Below are positions 34,091 through 42,470 of a stretch of DNA of 59,172 nucleotides, in pieces. Positions within the stretch are counted from its first letter, which is position 1, and every line of letters begins with the position of its first letter. The stretch covers positions 1 to 59,172 of the forward strand of contig CAZRSF010000037.1 in NCBI GenBank assembly GCA_964602655.1. The letters run 5' to 3'. The notes beneath the pieces were generated by a model that did no database searches, was not told the origin of the DNA, and saw only the letters and a list, made by a program, of their open reading frames with translations. This DNA comes from Moduliflexus sp964602655 (GTDB taxonomy: Bacteria > Moduliflexota > Moduliflexia > Moduliflexales > Moduliflexaceae). The position numbers and the translations under genes were made by a program.

Positions 34091-35050
34091 ATGACGGCGT
34101 TCATCATTCGTAGAGTCATTGCTGGTCTCATTACTCTTTTTATCGTCTCGTTGATGATATTTTTTGTGATGCGGCTCCTTCCAGGAGATCCACTCGTCAT
34201 CTTTCTCGGCCAGTCTGCATCGTCCGGTGCAATGTCCGCAGACGAACTTGCAAACCTCCGCGTCGAATATGGGCTGGATAAACCAGTACTCATCCAATAT
34301 CTTCATTGGTTGACAGGTATTTTTTCTGGGGATTTAGGCGTTTCGATATTTTATCATGAAAATGTCGGAAAGCTGCTTCTTGAGCGGTTTCCAATAACCA
34401 TTTACTTTGGCATGTCAGCGTTGCTGTTGAGTACATGTTTCGGCGTCTTACTTGGAATGGCTGCCGCAATAAGACGTGGTAAATGGATCGATACGGCGGC
34501 GACAACATTCGCGAATATCGGAATCACTGTTCCACAATTCCTACTCGCGATAGCCATGATCTATCTGTTCGGTTTGAAACTCCGATGGCTTCCGATTTCA
34601 GGTTATACGTCGCCGTTTGAGAATTTTTATTTGAGCATAAAGCAGGCGATTATGCCCGTCATCTGTCTTTCCATTTTTAATCTATCCGGTATGGCGCGAC
34701 AGACGCGCTCAAGTGTGCTTGAAGTGATCAGGCAGGATTATGTTCGCACCGCATGGTCAAAAGGTCTGGGAGAACGAACCATCATATTCAGGCATGTTTT
34801 TAAAAATAGCCTCATCCCGATCATCACGCTATTTGGGACGATGCTCGGCTATATACTTGCTGGTTCTGTCGTCGTAGAGCAAATATTTGCTCTCCCCGGA
34901 ATTGGCAGGCTGCTTGTCTCAAGCATATTGGCCCAAGACTATATTGTCATTCAATCAACCTTTATGATCATCGCCACAATAATAGTGGCGAGCAATCTGC
35001 TTGTCGAGATATCTTACGCATGGATTGACCCAAAAATACGCTATATTTAG
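34091..35050 (+). CDS. ABC transporter permease, DppB type
   Basis: 319 residues, beginning MTAFIIRRVIAGLITLFIVS as DppB/OppB proteins do. An in-frame ATG at 34055 would add 12 residues, but the 34091 start fits the family better. Family loop GDPLVIFLGQ near residue 35, about six membrane spans and an EAA-type loop (DYVRTAWSKGLGERTIIFRH) near residue 217-236. Forms the channel with the DppC-type protein that follows 13 nt downstream. Confidence 0.93.
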   Translation: MTAFIIRRVIAGLITLFIVSLMIFFVMRLLPGDPLVIFLGQSASSGAMSADELANLRVEYGLDKPVLIQYLHWLTGIFSGDLGVSIFYHENVGKLLLERFPITIYFGMSALLLSTCFGVLLGMAAAIRRGKWIDTAATTFANIGITVPQFLLAIAMIYLFGLKLRWLPISGYTSPFENFYLSIKQAIMPVICLSIFNLSGMARQTRSSVLEVIRQDYVRTAWSKGLGERTIIFRHVFKNSLIPIITLFGTMLGYILAGSVVVEQIFALPGIGRLLVSSILAQDYIVIQSTFMIIATIIVASNLLVEISYAWIDPKIRYI

Positions 35051-35063
35051 AAGGGATTGAAGA

Positions 35064-35963
35064 GTGTCGCACACACACATTTCAGTATCAGCCGGAACTT
35101 CGGAAACTGCGCCAAGTATCAGTGAGTGGAAACGCTTTCGGAAAGTTTTTTTTCAGCGTACGCTGGTCATATTCGGGTTTGTGATATTAGCCATATTAGG
35201 AATAACCGCCATTCTTGCCCCCTGGTTGGCTCCGTATGATCCCTACAGTGGAAACTTGTCCGATTCCTTAGTTCATCCGAACAGCCAATATTTTCTCGGT
35301 ACCGATATCCAGGGACGCGACCTGTTAAGCAGGCTCATTTATGGGGCGAGAACCGCACTTATGGTCGGGTTCATTACCGCCGGTATTGCGTCAATGATCG
35401 GCATGATGATGGGCGTTCTTGCCGCATATTTCGGCGGCATCATCAATATAATCATCATGAGGATAGTTGACGCGATTATGTGTTTTCCAATGCTTTTGCT
35501 TGCACTTCTTCTGGCTTCAGTATTCGGAAGCGGGCTTCAAAATGTGATCATCGCGCTGAGTATCGCCTTAATAGCTCCTTATGCCAGGGTCATGTACGGC
35601 CTTACACTGAGTATTAAGGAAAATGATTATATCAAAGCTGAGTACGCCATGGGCGCAAGCCATGCTCGCATCATGCTTAATCACATATTGCCTAATTCCC
35701 TGCCCCCGATTATTGTCTTAATAACGATGCAACTTGGAGGGCTTATTTTAGCAGAAGCCACGCTGAGTTTTATCGGCATCGGGATAACACCTCCGGAGGC
35801 GTCATGGGGTGCCATGGTTGCCGAAGGTCAGCAGTATCTCATAACGAATCCATGGCTGTCATTTGCGCCAGGACTTGCGATTATGTTGGTCGTTTTTGCG
35901 TTTAATATGGTTGGCGATGGGCTTAGGGATGCGCTGGACCCAAAATTAAGAGGTTTATTATAA
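35064..35963 (+). CDS. ABC transporter permease, DppC type
   Basis: 299 residues with a GTG start and AAGGGA about 7 nt upstream. The N-terminal cytoplasmic segment (SEWKRFRKVFFQRTLVIFG) and first span are typical. LGTDIQGRDLLSRLIYGAR near residue 75-93 is the DppC signature. EAA loop YIKAEYAMGASHARIMLNHI near residue 190 and the ending GDGLRDALDPKLRG are also diagnostic. Second permease of the importer. Confidence 0.94.
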   Translation: MSHTHISVSAGTSETAPSISEWKRFRKVFFQRTLVIFGFVILAILGITAILAPWLAPYDPYSGNLSDSLVHPNSQYFLGTDIQGRDLLSRLIYGARTALMVGFITAGIASMIGMMMGVLAAYFGGIINIIIMRIVDAIMCFPMLLLALLLASVFGSGLQNVIIALSIALIAPYARVMYGLTLSIKENDYIKAEYAMGASHARIMLNHILPNSLPPIIVLITMQLGGLILAEATLSFIGIGITPPEASWGAMVAEGQQYLITNPWLSFAPGLAIMLVVFAFNMVGDGLRDALDPKLRGLL

Positions 35964-36057
35964 CCAGAACATTTTTCACTACAAAGACGCAAAGAACTGA
36001 ACTGACGTGTTCGTCTGTTCTCGATGGAAAGAGGAACTGAGTTCAGCGGGATTATAA

Positions 36058-37032
36058 ATGTCTGCATTACTGAATGTCAAAAACCTAACGACACATTTTA
36101 ACACGAACGGATGCGTTGTAAAAGCTGTTGATGGTGTATCTTTTCATATTAACGAAGAAGAGGTTGTCGGCATCGTAGGCGAAAGCGGATGCGGTAAATC
36201 GGTCAGCCAGTTATCCGTCATGCAGCTTATTTCCTCCCCCGGCAAAATTATTAGCGGAGAAATTCTTTTTCATGGCAGAAACCTGCTTGATTTTAAGCCA
36301 AATAGTCGTGAAATGCGCGCTATACGAGGCGCCCAAATTGCCATGATCTTCCAGGAACCGATGACCTCTTTGAACCCCACGCTGAAAATAGGTCGGCAAC
36401 TCACTGAAATGTTAGAGCTGCACCGTAACATGAGCCGGACTGATGCAAAATGTCTGGCGATTGATCTCATGAAAAAGGTTGGTATTCCGGCGGCAGAAAC
36501 CCGAATTGATGATTATCCTCACAATATCAGCGGGGGGATGCGGCAACGGATCATGATTGCGATGGCGCTTTCATGCAATCCTAAACTTGTCATTGCAGAT
36601 GAGCCGACAACAGCGCTTGATGTGACAACACAGGCACAAATCCTCAAGCTTATGCACGATATGGTACATCAATTCCGTTCATCGCTAATTATCGTCACTC
36701 ATAACCTGGGCATTGTTGCCAGGTATGCGAAACGGATTTATATCATGTATGCTGGCCATATCGTTGAATCAGGAACAACGAGAGACATTTTTGCGAATCC
36801 GCGTCATCCATATACGAAAGGGCTGCTGAGGTGTGTTCCCCGACTTGATGAAGAAAAAGGAAGAAAGCTGATACCTATTCAAGGCTTGCCTCCGAATTTA
36901 ATGAATTCGAGCCTAAGCTGCGCATTTGCGCCAAGATGCGATGAGCGGACGGAAGAATGCGTCATCGCCCCTTGTCCGCCGCTGACTCATATCGGAGATC
37001 AGCACTATGTCAGTTGTCACATGGAGAGATGA
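36058..37032 (+). CDS. ABC transporter ATP-binding protein, DppD type
   Basis: 324 residues. Walker A GESGCGKS near residue 41, Q-loop MIFQEPMTSLNP, signature NISGGMRQR near residue 157, Walker B LVIADEPTTALDV and H-loop VTHNLG. The C-terminal oligopeptide/dipeptide extension has Cys-rich CAFAPRCDERTEEC, which in related ATPases can hold an iron-sulfur cluster. No strong SD is visible before ATG 36058. Pairs with the DppF-type ATPase. Confidence 0.95.
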   Translation: MSALLNVKNLTTHFNTNGCVVKAVDGVSFHINEEEVVGIVGESGCGKSVSQLSVMQLISSPGKIISGEILFHGRNLLDFKPNSREMRAIRGAQIAMIFQEPMTSLNPTLKIGRQLTEMLELHRNMSRTDAKCLAIDLMKKVGIPAAETRIDDYPHNISGGMRQRIMIAMALSCNPKLVIADEPTTALDVTTQAQILKLMHDMVHQFRSSLIIVTHNLGIVARYAKRIYIMYAGHIVESGTTRDIFANPRHPYTKGLLRCVPRLDEEKGRKLIPIQGLPPNLMNSSLSCAFAPRCDERTEECVIAPCPPLTHIGDQHYVSCHMER

Positions 37033-37046
37033 GGCGACAACGAATC

Positions 37047-38033
37047 ATGACACACACGTATGACTATATGCTTGAGGTTCGTGATCTGAAGATGTATTTT
37101 CCTGTTATGAGGGGGCTTTTAAAGAAAAAGGTTGCCGAGGTCAAAGCGGTAGATGGCGTCAGCTTTGCGCTTGGGAAGGGGGAAACTCTTGGAATGGTCG
37201 GAGAAAGCGGCTGCGGCAAGACCACAGTCGGGCGCTGTATTCTCAGACTCTATCAGCCTCATAGCGGCGAGATTTTTTTCGAAGATACTGATATTTTAAC
37301 ATTGCCTATGCAACGCATGAAAAGCGTCCGCAGTAAGATCGCGTTGATATTCCAGGACCCCTACAGTTCTCTTGATCCGCGCCAGAGCGCAGGGAGTATT
37401 GTCGGCGAGCCGATCAAGATACATAAGTTGATAAATAGTACTGCCGAATACAATTATAGAGTTGATGAATTGTTCCGTATCGTGGGGCTTGATCCGGTGA
37501 TGAAAAACCGTTTTCCGCATGAATTCAGCGGAGGCCAGAGACAGCGGATTGGCATCGCGCGCGCGCTTGCCTGCAATCCATCAATGATCATTTGCGACGA
37601 ACCGATTTCAGCGCTCGACGTATCAATACAGGCCCAAATCATCAATCTTTTGCAAGAGTTGCAGCAGCAATTAAAAGGGCTCTCCTATCTATTTATCGCG
37701 CATGATCTCTCGGTCGTGCGGCACATCAGCGACAGAGTGGCGGTTATGTATCTCGGGCGCATCGTGGAAATGACAGATACGACCACTCTTTATCGTCATC
37801 CATTGCACCCATATACAAAAGTTCTCTTATCATCTGTCCCGATCCCAGACCCAGTTGTTGAGGAAAAACGTGAGCACATTATTTTAGATGGCGAAGTGCC
37901 CAGTCCCTTATCCCCTCCTGAGGGTTGTCCATTCCATCCGCGTTGCTCGCAGGCCATATCAGAATGCAGAAACGCAGTGCCAGTGCTTCGGGAAATTGGC
38001 GGCGGACACCATGTCGCATGTCTTAGAGTATAA
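37047..38033 (+). CDS. ABC transporter ATP-binding protein, DppF type
   Basis: 328 residues from ATG 37047; the frame is open to 36957 but that overlaps the DppD-type gene. Walker A GESGCGKT, Q-loop LIFQDPYSSLDPRQS, signature EFSGGQRQRIGIA, Walker B MIICDEPISALDV, H-loop IAHDLS. The C-terminal extension ends with GCPFHPRCSQAISEC. The starts and stops of the five transport genes are tightly spaced, consistent with one operon from 32370. Confidence 0.94.
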   Translation: MTHTYDYMLEVRDLKMYFPVMRGLLKKKVAEVKAVDGVSFALGKGETLGMVGESGCGKTTVGRCILRLYQPHSGEIFFEDTDILTLPMQRMKSVRSKIALIFQDPYSSLDPRQSAGSIVGEPIKIHKLINSTAEYNYRVDELFRIVGLDPVMKNRFPHEFSGGQRQRIGIARALACNPSMIICDEPISALDVSIQAQIINLLQELQQQLKGLSYLFIAHDLSVVRHISDRVAVMYLGRIVEMTDTTTLYRHPLHPYTKVLLSSVPIPDPVVEEKREHIILDGEVPSPLSPPEGCPFHPRCSQAISECRNAVPVLREIGGGHHVACLRV

Positions 38034-38115
38034 ATCGGTTTCTATCATAAGGAACTATTCATGCATTTCGGCAAACGCGCCGTAACGCATGAAAATTTCA
38101 CGAGGGAGGAATATC

Positions 38116-38958
38116 ATGAGTCAAGAAAAGGCATATCAACCATCCGATACAATGACGGAAGCATCGCTTTCGACCTTCAAGACGTACGGAGCAGACCTCG
38201 AACGATTAATGATTTTAAGGACATATCCGATCTCGATCAAAATGCTCAATAACGAAACGGAAATCCCTGCTGGCGCGGTCAGACCAAAAAAGGATCGCGG
38301 GGAACATTATGCAATGTGCCAGGCCATCTCCCTTGCGCGTCACCAGGGGATGACATTGACCATGTTTCTTGAGGATCACTGGTGCTTTGCGCCAATCATT
38401 TCCTACGGGCTTGTGGACACGCCTGATAACCCGGATAAATTCGGGAGTTCCTTTTTTATCGCCAACAAGCAGATGGCTCAAAAACGCGACAGTGAAGTTC
38501 CATGCTTTCCAGTCGGCAAGTATGCAGGAATGGTATTAGGTCCGCTCAGCAAAGCCAATTATCTCCCTGAACTGGTCATGATCTACTGTAATCCGAAACA
38601 ATTGCGCCATCTGCTCTTTTCTCTGATGCATATCAATGGACGCCGTGTAACATCCACACTCGATTCTATTGACTCCTGCATTCATTCCATTGTTCCCTCT
38701 CTCCTAAACGAAGAGTATGCTGTCACGGTACCAGATCCCGGTGATTATGAGCGAGGAATGGCCGATGAAGACGAAATGATTCTCACGGTTCCGGCGGTAA
38801 AAATGAAAGAGCTGATGGATGGATTATATCATTTCGAGGAATGTAACATGGGATATAGGGTTTTCAATCGTCGTACGCTTCACCCTGATTTCCAACAGCC
38901 TCCGTTTTATCAGGAATATTTTAAGAAGTGGGGACTGTACGAATCTGGAGAGCAGTAA
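38116..38958 (+). CDS. DUF169 domain protein
   Basis: 280 residues from ATG 38116, with GGGAGGA 8 nt upstream. It matches the DUF169 pattern: PISIKMLNNETEIP, HYAMCQAISLARHQG near residue 65-79, LGPLSKANYLPELVMIYCNP near residue 145 and the Cys-containing centre. No signal peptide. Function of the family is unknown; members occur in anaerobes near transport and redox genes. Here it directly follows the importer, so it may act on the imported compound. Confidence 0.85.
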   Translation: MSQEKAYQPSDTMTEASLSTFKTYGADLERLMILRTYPISIKMLNNETEIPAGAVRPKKDRGEHYAMCQAISLARHQGMTLTMFLEDHWCFAPIISYGLVDTPDNPDKFGSSFFIANKQMAQKRDSEVPCFPVGKYAGMVLGPLSKANYLPELVMIYCNPKQLRHLLFSLMHINGRRVTSTLDSIDSCIHSIVPSLLNEEYAVTVPDPGDYERGMADEDEMILTVPAVKMKELMDGLYHFEECNMGYRVFNRRTLHPDFQQPPFYQEYFKKWGLYESGEQ

Positions 38959-38972
38959 CCACTCCAAAACGA

Positions 38973-39008
38973 GAATCCTGCATCAGCATGTCTGCTGATG
39001 CAGGATTC
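38973..39008. terminator. 16-bp perfect hairpin between convergent genes
   Basis: GAATCCTGCATCAGCA and its exact complement around a TGTC loop, 15 nt after the DUF169 stop. Likely a terminator for the importer operon; the T tract is weak. Confidence 0.65.
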
Positions 39009-39061
39009 GTAAACATTCGTGCAGATGACAACATTAAAAAGACAGTTCCAACGTTTTTATT

Positions 39062-39574
39062 CTACCAGCAGGGATTGTTGGCCTCTGCTGCCCCTCGATC
39101 GAAGACTTCGTCGTAAATCAGCCGCTTACTGAACAACCACTTACCGTCGACCTTGACCATCTCGGCCTCATAGTGGCTGTATGAGTCAAGCATCGCGCTT
39201 CGCTCCGGGTTTTTGTTTGACATGCGAAACCAGTAGAACCGTCCTATTGCCTTGTTGCCATCTATTTTTAGGGCGATATTCGAGATACAGTGTCTCATGG
39301 TAACGGGGCGTCGCTTTATATCCGGTTGATCGTCAACTTTTATTCTGGCAACGAGCTTTCGAATTGCTTCACGCCCCTGGAATTCCTGCCTAAAAACACT
39401 GACAATACCATCCTCCGTAAACAGAGAGGCGTATTGCTCTGCATCTTCAGCATCCAATGCTGATAGACAATGTACCTGGAGATCCCTAATCAATGCCCGC
39501 TCCTCAGCATAGTTACTGACGTTGGGCGCAGTCGTGCTTGACGCAGTTCCCAAATCATGTTTGTCGCTTGTCAT
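39062..39574 (-). CDS. NTF2-like/SnoaL-type protein (paralogue 1)
   Basis: 170 residues of the SnoaL_4/nuclear transport factor 2-like fold: ALIRDLQVHCLSALDAEDAE, YASLFTEDGIVSVF, GREAIRKLVARI, TMRHCISNIALKIDGNKAIG and YEAEMVKVDGKWLFSKRLI. Family members include small isomerases, dehydratases and binding proteins. GGAGAAGG lies about 6 nt upstream of the ATG. It is a clear tandem duplicate of the next gene upstream, with which it forms a two-gene transcript. Substrate unknown. Confidence 0.87.
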   Translation of the reverse strand: MTSDKHDLGTASSTTAPNVSNYAEERALIRDLQVHCLSALDAEDAEQYASLFTEDGIVSVFRQEFQGREAIRKLVARIKVDDQPDIKRRPVTMRHCISNIALKIDGNKAIGRFYWFRMSNKNPERSAMLDSYSHYEAEMVKVDGKWLFSKRLIYDEVFDRGAAEANNPCW

Positions 39575-39626
39575 AGTTTACCTTCTCCTGAAAATAGGAT
39601 GTTAAGACTTCGTAACATTCAATAAA

Positions 39627-40142
39627 CTACCAGCACGGATTCTTGTCCGTTGCTGCCCATCGATCATACTGCTCGTTGTAGATTCTCCGCTTGCTGAACA
39701 GCCACTTGCCGTTCACCTTGAGCATCTCATCCTCGTAATGACCATAGGAGTCGAGTTCTGCGTTTCGCTGCGGGTTGTTGTTGACCATACGGAACCAGTA
39801 TGCTCTTCCCGAAGCCCGGTTGCCAGCGATTTTTATCACGATATTTGCAATGCAGTGCCGCGAGGTGGCAGGACGTCGCCGTGGATCATAAGGCTGATCC
39901 ACTACTTTTGGAATCGAGGAGACGACCTGTCGAATAGCCTCGTGACCACGCACGTCACCTTCGCCAACATCGAGCACCCCGTCTTCGGTAAACGTGGATA
40001 CGTATGTATCGAGATCGCCAAAATCGAGTGCAAACATATAACGGGACTGAAGGTCCTCGATTAATGCTCGATCCTCCGCGTAGCTACTGATATTGGTACT
40101 CGTTGATGTTGACGAAACACTGCTTCTTTTGGGTTGGTTCAT
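39627..40142 (-). CDS. NTF2-like/SnoaL-type protein (paralogue 2)
   Basis: 171 residues; the two paralogues share motifs throughout (RALIEDLQSRYMFALD, TSRHCIANIVIKI, YEDEMLKVNGKWLFSKRRI, KNPCW at the end versus ANNPCW). SD AGGGAG is 8 nt before the ATG. It has the same N-terminal Ser/Thr-rich leader of about 25 residues. Tandem duplication followed by divergence may have created two substrate specificities or a heterodimer, which is inference. Confidence 0.87.
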   Translation of the reverse strand: MNQPKRSSVSSTSTSTNISSYAEDRALIEDLQSRYMFALDFGDLDTYVSTFTEDGVLDVGEGDVRGHEAIRQVVSSIPKVVDQPYDPRRRPATSRHCIANIVIKIAGNRASGRAYWFRMVNNNPQRNAELDSYGHYEDEMLKVNGKWLFSKRRIYNEQYDRWAATDKNPCW

Positions 40143-40745
40143 TTGCCTATCTCCCTATAAGTATTGGTTATGATTGCGCTGCCTCTGTTTTACGCGACAG
40201 GCAATCATTTCTAATTGGGAACACGATGAAGCAATAAGGCGAAGAAAACAATGAATGATACCGCTCAAACAATATCCTTAAGCCGTTACAATGGAAATAC
40301 TCGATTTAAATACGCGGTTCCATCTCTTCTTCTTATCTCCTCTATTATCGCATTTTGGAAACCGAACTGTCAAGATAAAAAAATTAGATGATTCCCCTTA
40401 CAAAAAGCGAATCCACTCGAGAATTGGCGTCATTTGTGTTTTCCTTGTTGTAACTGATTTCTAAGGCCGGGGTTATATTTTTTTCGTTTGTGTGGCCTAT
40501 CGAGAACCTGTAGAAAATTTTTTTTTAAGTTCCCGCCGCTGTCGAAAGAAAAATCATTTTTTCGAAAGATTTTTGTTGCAATTTTACCATGTTTTATTAT
40601 CTTATAACTAAACATAGAGAAAGATAATAAAATTTAATAGCAATCGTATATATAACAAGATATTAAGCGAATTGTTCTGTTTTATTTATGTAAAATAAAA
40701 TTAGAAAATTCCTGAATATCTCTTCACCTGTGGAGGAACATCATT
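40143..40745. other. 603-nt AT-rich intergenic region between divergent genes
   Basis: Strongly AT-rich, especially 40370-40740 with long A and T runs. No gene or repeat family copy was found. A good minus-strand promoter is listed separately. Plus-strand TTGCAA (40576) and TATAAC (40603) elements are not well spaced. Such AT-rich DNA could bind a nucleoid protein or mark the edge of the acquired segment. Confidence 0.5.
40344..40373 (-). promoter_or_regulatory. predicted sigma-70-type promoter for the NTF2-like gene pair
   Basis: On the minus strand TTGACA (40373-40368) and GATAAT (40349-40344) are 18 nt apart. It lies about 200 nt upstream of the first NTF2-like gene and points to it. Confidence 0.5.
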
Positions 40746-41585
40746 ATGGCAACGCATCAGACATCTCGTATTGAGTTTTTGATTATAGACCCTCAGAATT
40801 CGTTCTGCCACCCGACAGAAGGAGAATTGTTCGTATCGGGCGCGGACAAAGACGCTGAACGCTTAGCGAAACTGATCAAACGGATGTCGCACCAAATTGA
40901 CGACATTCACGTCACGCTGGACACGCATCACGAATTGGACGTGGCGCATCCGATTTTTTGGGTAAACGGCAAAGGCGAGCATCCCGCGCCGTTTACCACG
41001 ATTACGAAAGATGACGTGGCGAAAGGCGTCTGGATGCCGTTCAACTCGAAATTGCCCTGCCCGCCGTTCGGCACGTTGTTAGACCGCATGATCGCGTATG
41101 TGGCGAATTTGGAGGCGAACGGACGCTATCAACTGACGATCTGGCCGCCGCATTGCCGGATCGGGACGCCGGGGCATAACGTGGTCGAGCCGCTGCGCGA
41201 AGTCTTCCGCCAATGGGAACTGAGCCGCTACGCGATGGTGGATTACGTTACGAAAGGGAGCAACATTTTCACCGAGCATTATTCCGGCGTCGAAGCCGAT
41301 GTGCCAGACCCGGAAGACCCGTCCACGCAGTTGAACACGAAGTTGATTCGGACGCTGGAAAAGGCCGACTTGATTGTATTCAGTGGCGAAGCGTCGTCGC
41401 ATTGCGTGGCGAACACGATCCGCGACATTGTGAAACATTTTGGCGAAGAAACCGTGAGAAAATGCGTCCTGCTGCAAGACGCCATGAGCCCTGTGCCAGG
41501 CTTCGAGAAGATGGCGGACGAATTCTTTCAAGATATGCTGAACAAAGGCATGCAAATCACGACCACCGCAAAATTCGCGATATGA
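40746..41585 (+). CDS. isochorismatase/nicotinamidase-like cysteine hydrolase
   Basis: 279 residues, longer than usual for the family. Asp in FLIIDPQNSFCH near residue 13, WPPHCRIGTPGHNV near residues 135-148 (nicotinamidase-like) and the nucleophile Cys in SGEASSHCVANTIRDI near residue 220. It may bind metal through the Asp/His pairs. GGAGG lies 10 nt before the ATG. Follows an AT-rich gap and precedes a vWA gene by 82 nt, likely co-transcribed. Confidence 0.88.
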   Translation: MATHQTSRIEFLIIDPQNSFCHPTEGELFVSGADKDAERLAKLIKRMSHQIDDIHVTLDTHHELDVAHPIFWVNGKGEHPAPFTTITKDDVAKGVWMPFNSKLPCPPFGTLLDRMIAYVANLEANGRYQLTIWPPHCRIGTPGHNVVEPLREVFRQWELSRYAMVDYVTKGSNIFTEHYSGVEADVPDPEDPSTQLNTKLIRTLEKADLIVFSGEASSHCVANTIRDIVKHFGEETVRKCVLLQDAMSPVPGFEKMADEFFQDMLNKGMQITTTAKFAI

Positions 41586-41598
41586 ATGATCCGTTCGT

Positions 41599-41639
41599 CG
41601 TAGAGACGCACGGCCGTGCGTCTGGCCGTGCATCTCTAC
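41599..41639. repeat. family D palindrome with internal duplication (copy 2)
   Basis: CGTAGAGACGCACGGCCGTG CG is followed by an extra TCTGGCCGTGCA before TCTCTACC. The insert repeats part of the core, suggesting slippage or a second round of insertion. It lies between the hydrolase and vWA genes. Confidence 0.85.
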
Positions 41640-41667
41640 CGACATAAAAGGATTTGGAGAATAGATT

Positions 41668-42414
41668 ATGCCAGTATTCGGGGGAAATGGAAGCAACGGC
41701 ATGGAAATCCATGCGATTGATGGCGGCGCGTTTCAATTCTCCGCTGTGCGCCCGGAAGACCTCGGCGCGGCGGAATATACACTGGTGACGATTGTAACCG
41801 ACGTGACCGGCAGCGTGTCTGGATTCGAAAAGGTGCTGCGAGATGCGGTCATCGAGGCGGTTCGCGCCTGCGGCAAAAGTCCGCGAGCAGATAACTTGCT
41901 TGTTCGATTCGTCACATTCAACGACAAGATCAAGGAAATTCACGGCTTTAAAACGCTGCGGCAGATTGATCCGCAAAAGGATTATAAAAAATTCACCTGC
42001 AACGGAGGCACAGCGCTGTATGACGCCGTGAAAGAATCAATTTCCGCCACGAATCAATATGCGAACGTGCTGAGTCAGAACGATTTCGACGTGAACGGGA
42101 TTATTTTCATCATCACGGATGGCGAGGATAATATGTCGAAATACAACCGTGCCGACATCGCCAGCGCGATTCAGCAGGTGAAGCGCGACGAAGGTTTGGA
42201 GTCGCTGCTCGTGATTCTGATTGGCGTGAACGCGGACGCCTGTTCGCAATGGCTGAACGAATTTTATCAGGAAGCCGGGCTGTCGCAATATGTGGACATT
42301 CGCGATTTCGACGCCACGAAAGGCGCGAAACTCGCGGAATTCATCAGCAAAAGCGCCTCGATGCAGAGCAAAAGCCTCGGCACGGGCGGCGCATCGCAGC
42401 CGTTGACGTTTTAG
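41668..42414 (+). CDS. von Willebrand factor A domain protein, TerY-like
   Basis: 248 residues. MIDAS metal site as DVTGSVSG (DxTxS type) near residue 48, LVRFVTFNDKIKEIHGF near residue 80, the Thr loop NGGTALYDAV near residue 112 and TDGEDNMSKYN near residue 152. No signal peptide. TerY-type vWA proteins act with a PP2C phosphatase and a kinase; those two genes are about 10 kb upstream (29403-31985), so a functional set may be split. GGAG lies 9 nt before the ATG. C-terminus is Ser/Gly-rich. Confidence 0.85.
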   Translation: MPVFGGNGSNGMEIHAIDGGAFQFSAVRPEDLGAAEYTLVTIVTDVTGSVSGFEKVLRDAVIEAVRACGKSPRADNLLVRFVTFNDKIKEIHGFKTLRQIDPQKDYKKFTCNGGTALYDAVKESISATNQYANVLSQNDFDVNGIIFIITDGEDNMSKYNRADIASAIQQVKRDEGLESLLVILIGVNADACSQWLNEFYQEAGLSQYVDIRDFDATKGAKLAEFISKSASMQSKSLGTGGASQPLTF

Positions 42415-42426
42415 GCAAAACACGAG

Positions 42427-42459
42427 AACCCCGTCAGGGTTTCGAACCATGGCGGGGTT
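42427..42459. repeat. degenerate family B palindrome (copy 6)
   Basis: AACCCCGTCAGGGTTTCG and AACCATGGCGGGGTT arms with several mismatches, between the convergent vWA and hydrolase genes. Confidence 0.75.
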
Positions 42460-42470
42460 GGGTTTTGAAA

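Noticed and set aside
34036..34113. Short frame overlapping the start of the DppB-type permease as a leader peptide.
   Set aside because: No SD, no attenuator-like structure, and codon texture is not informative.
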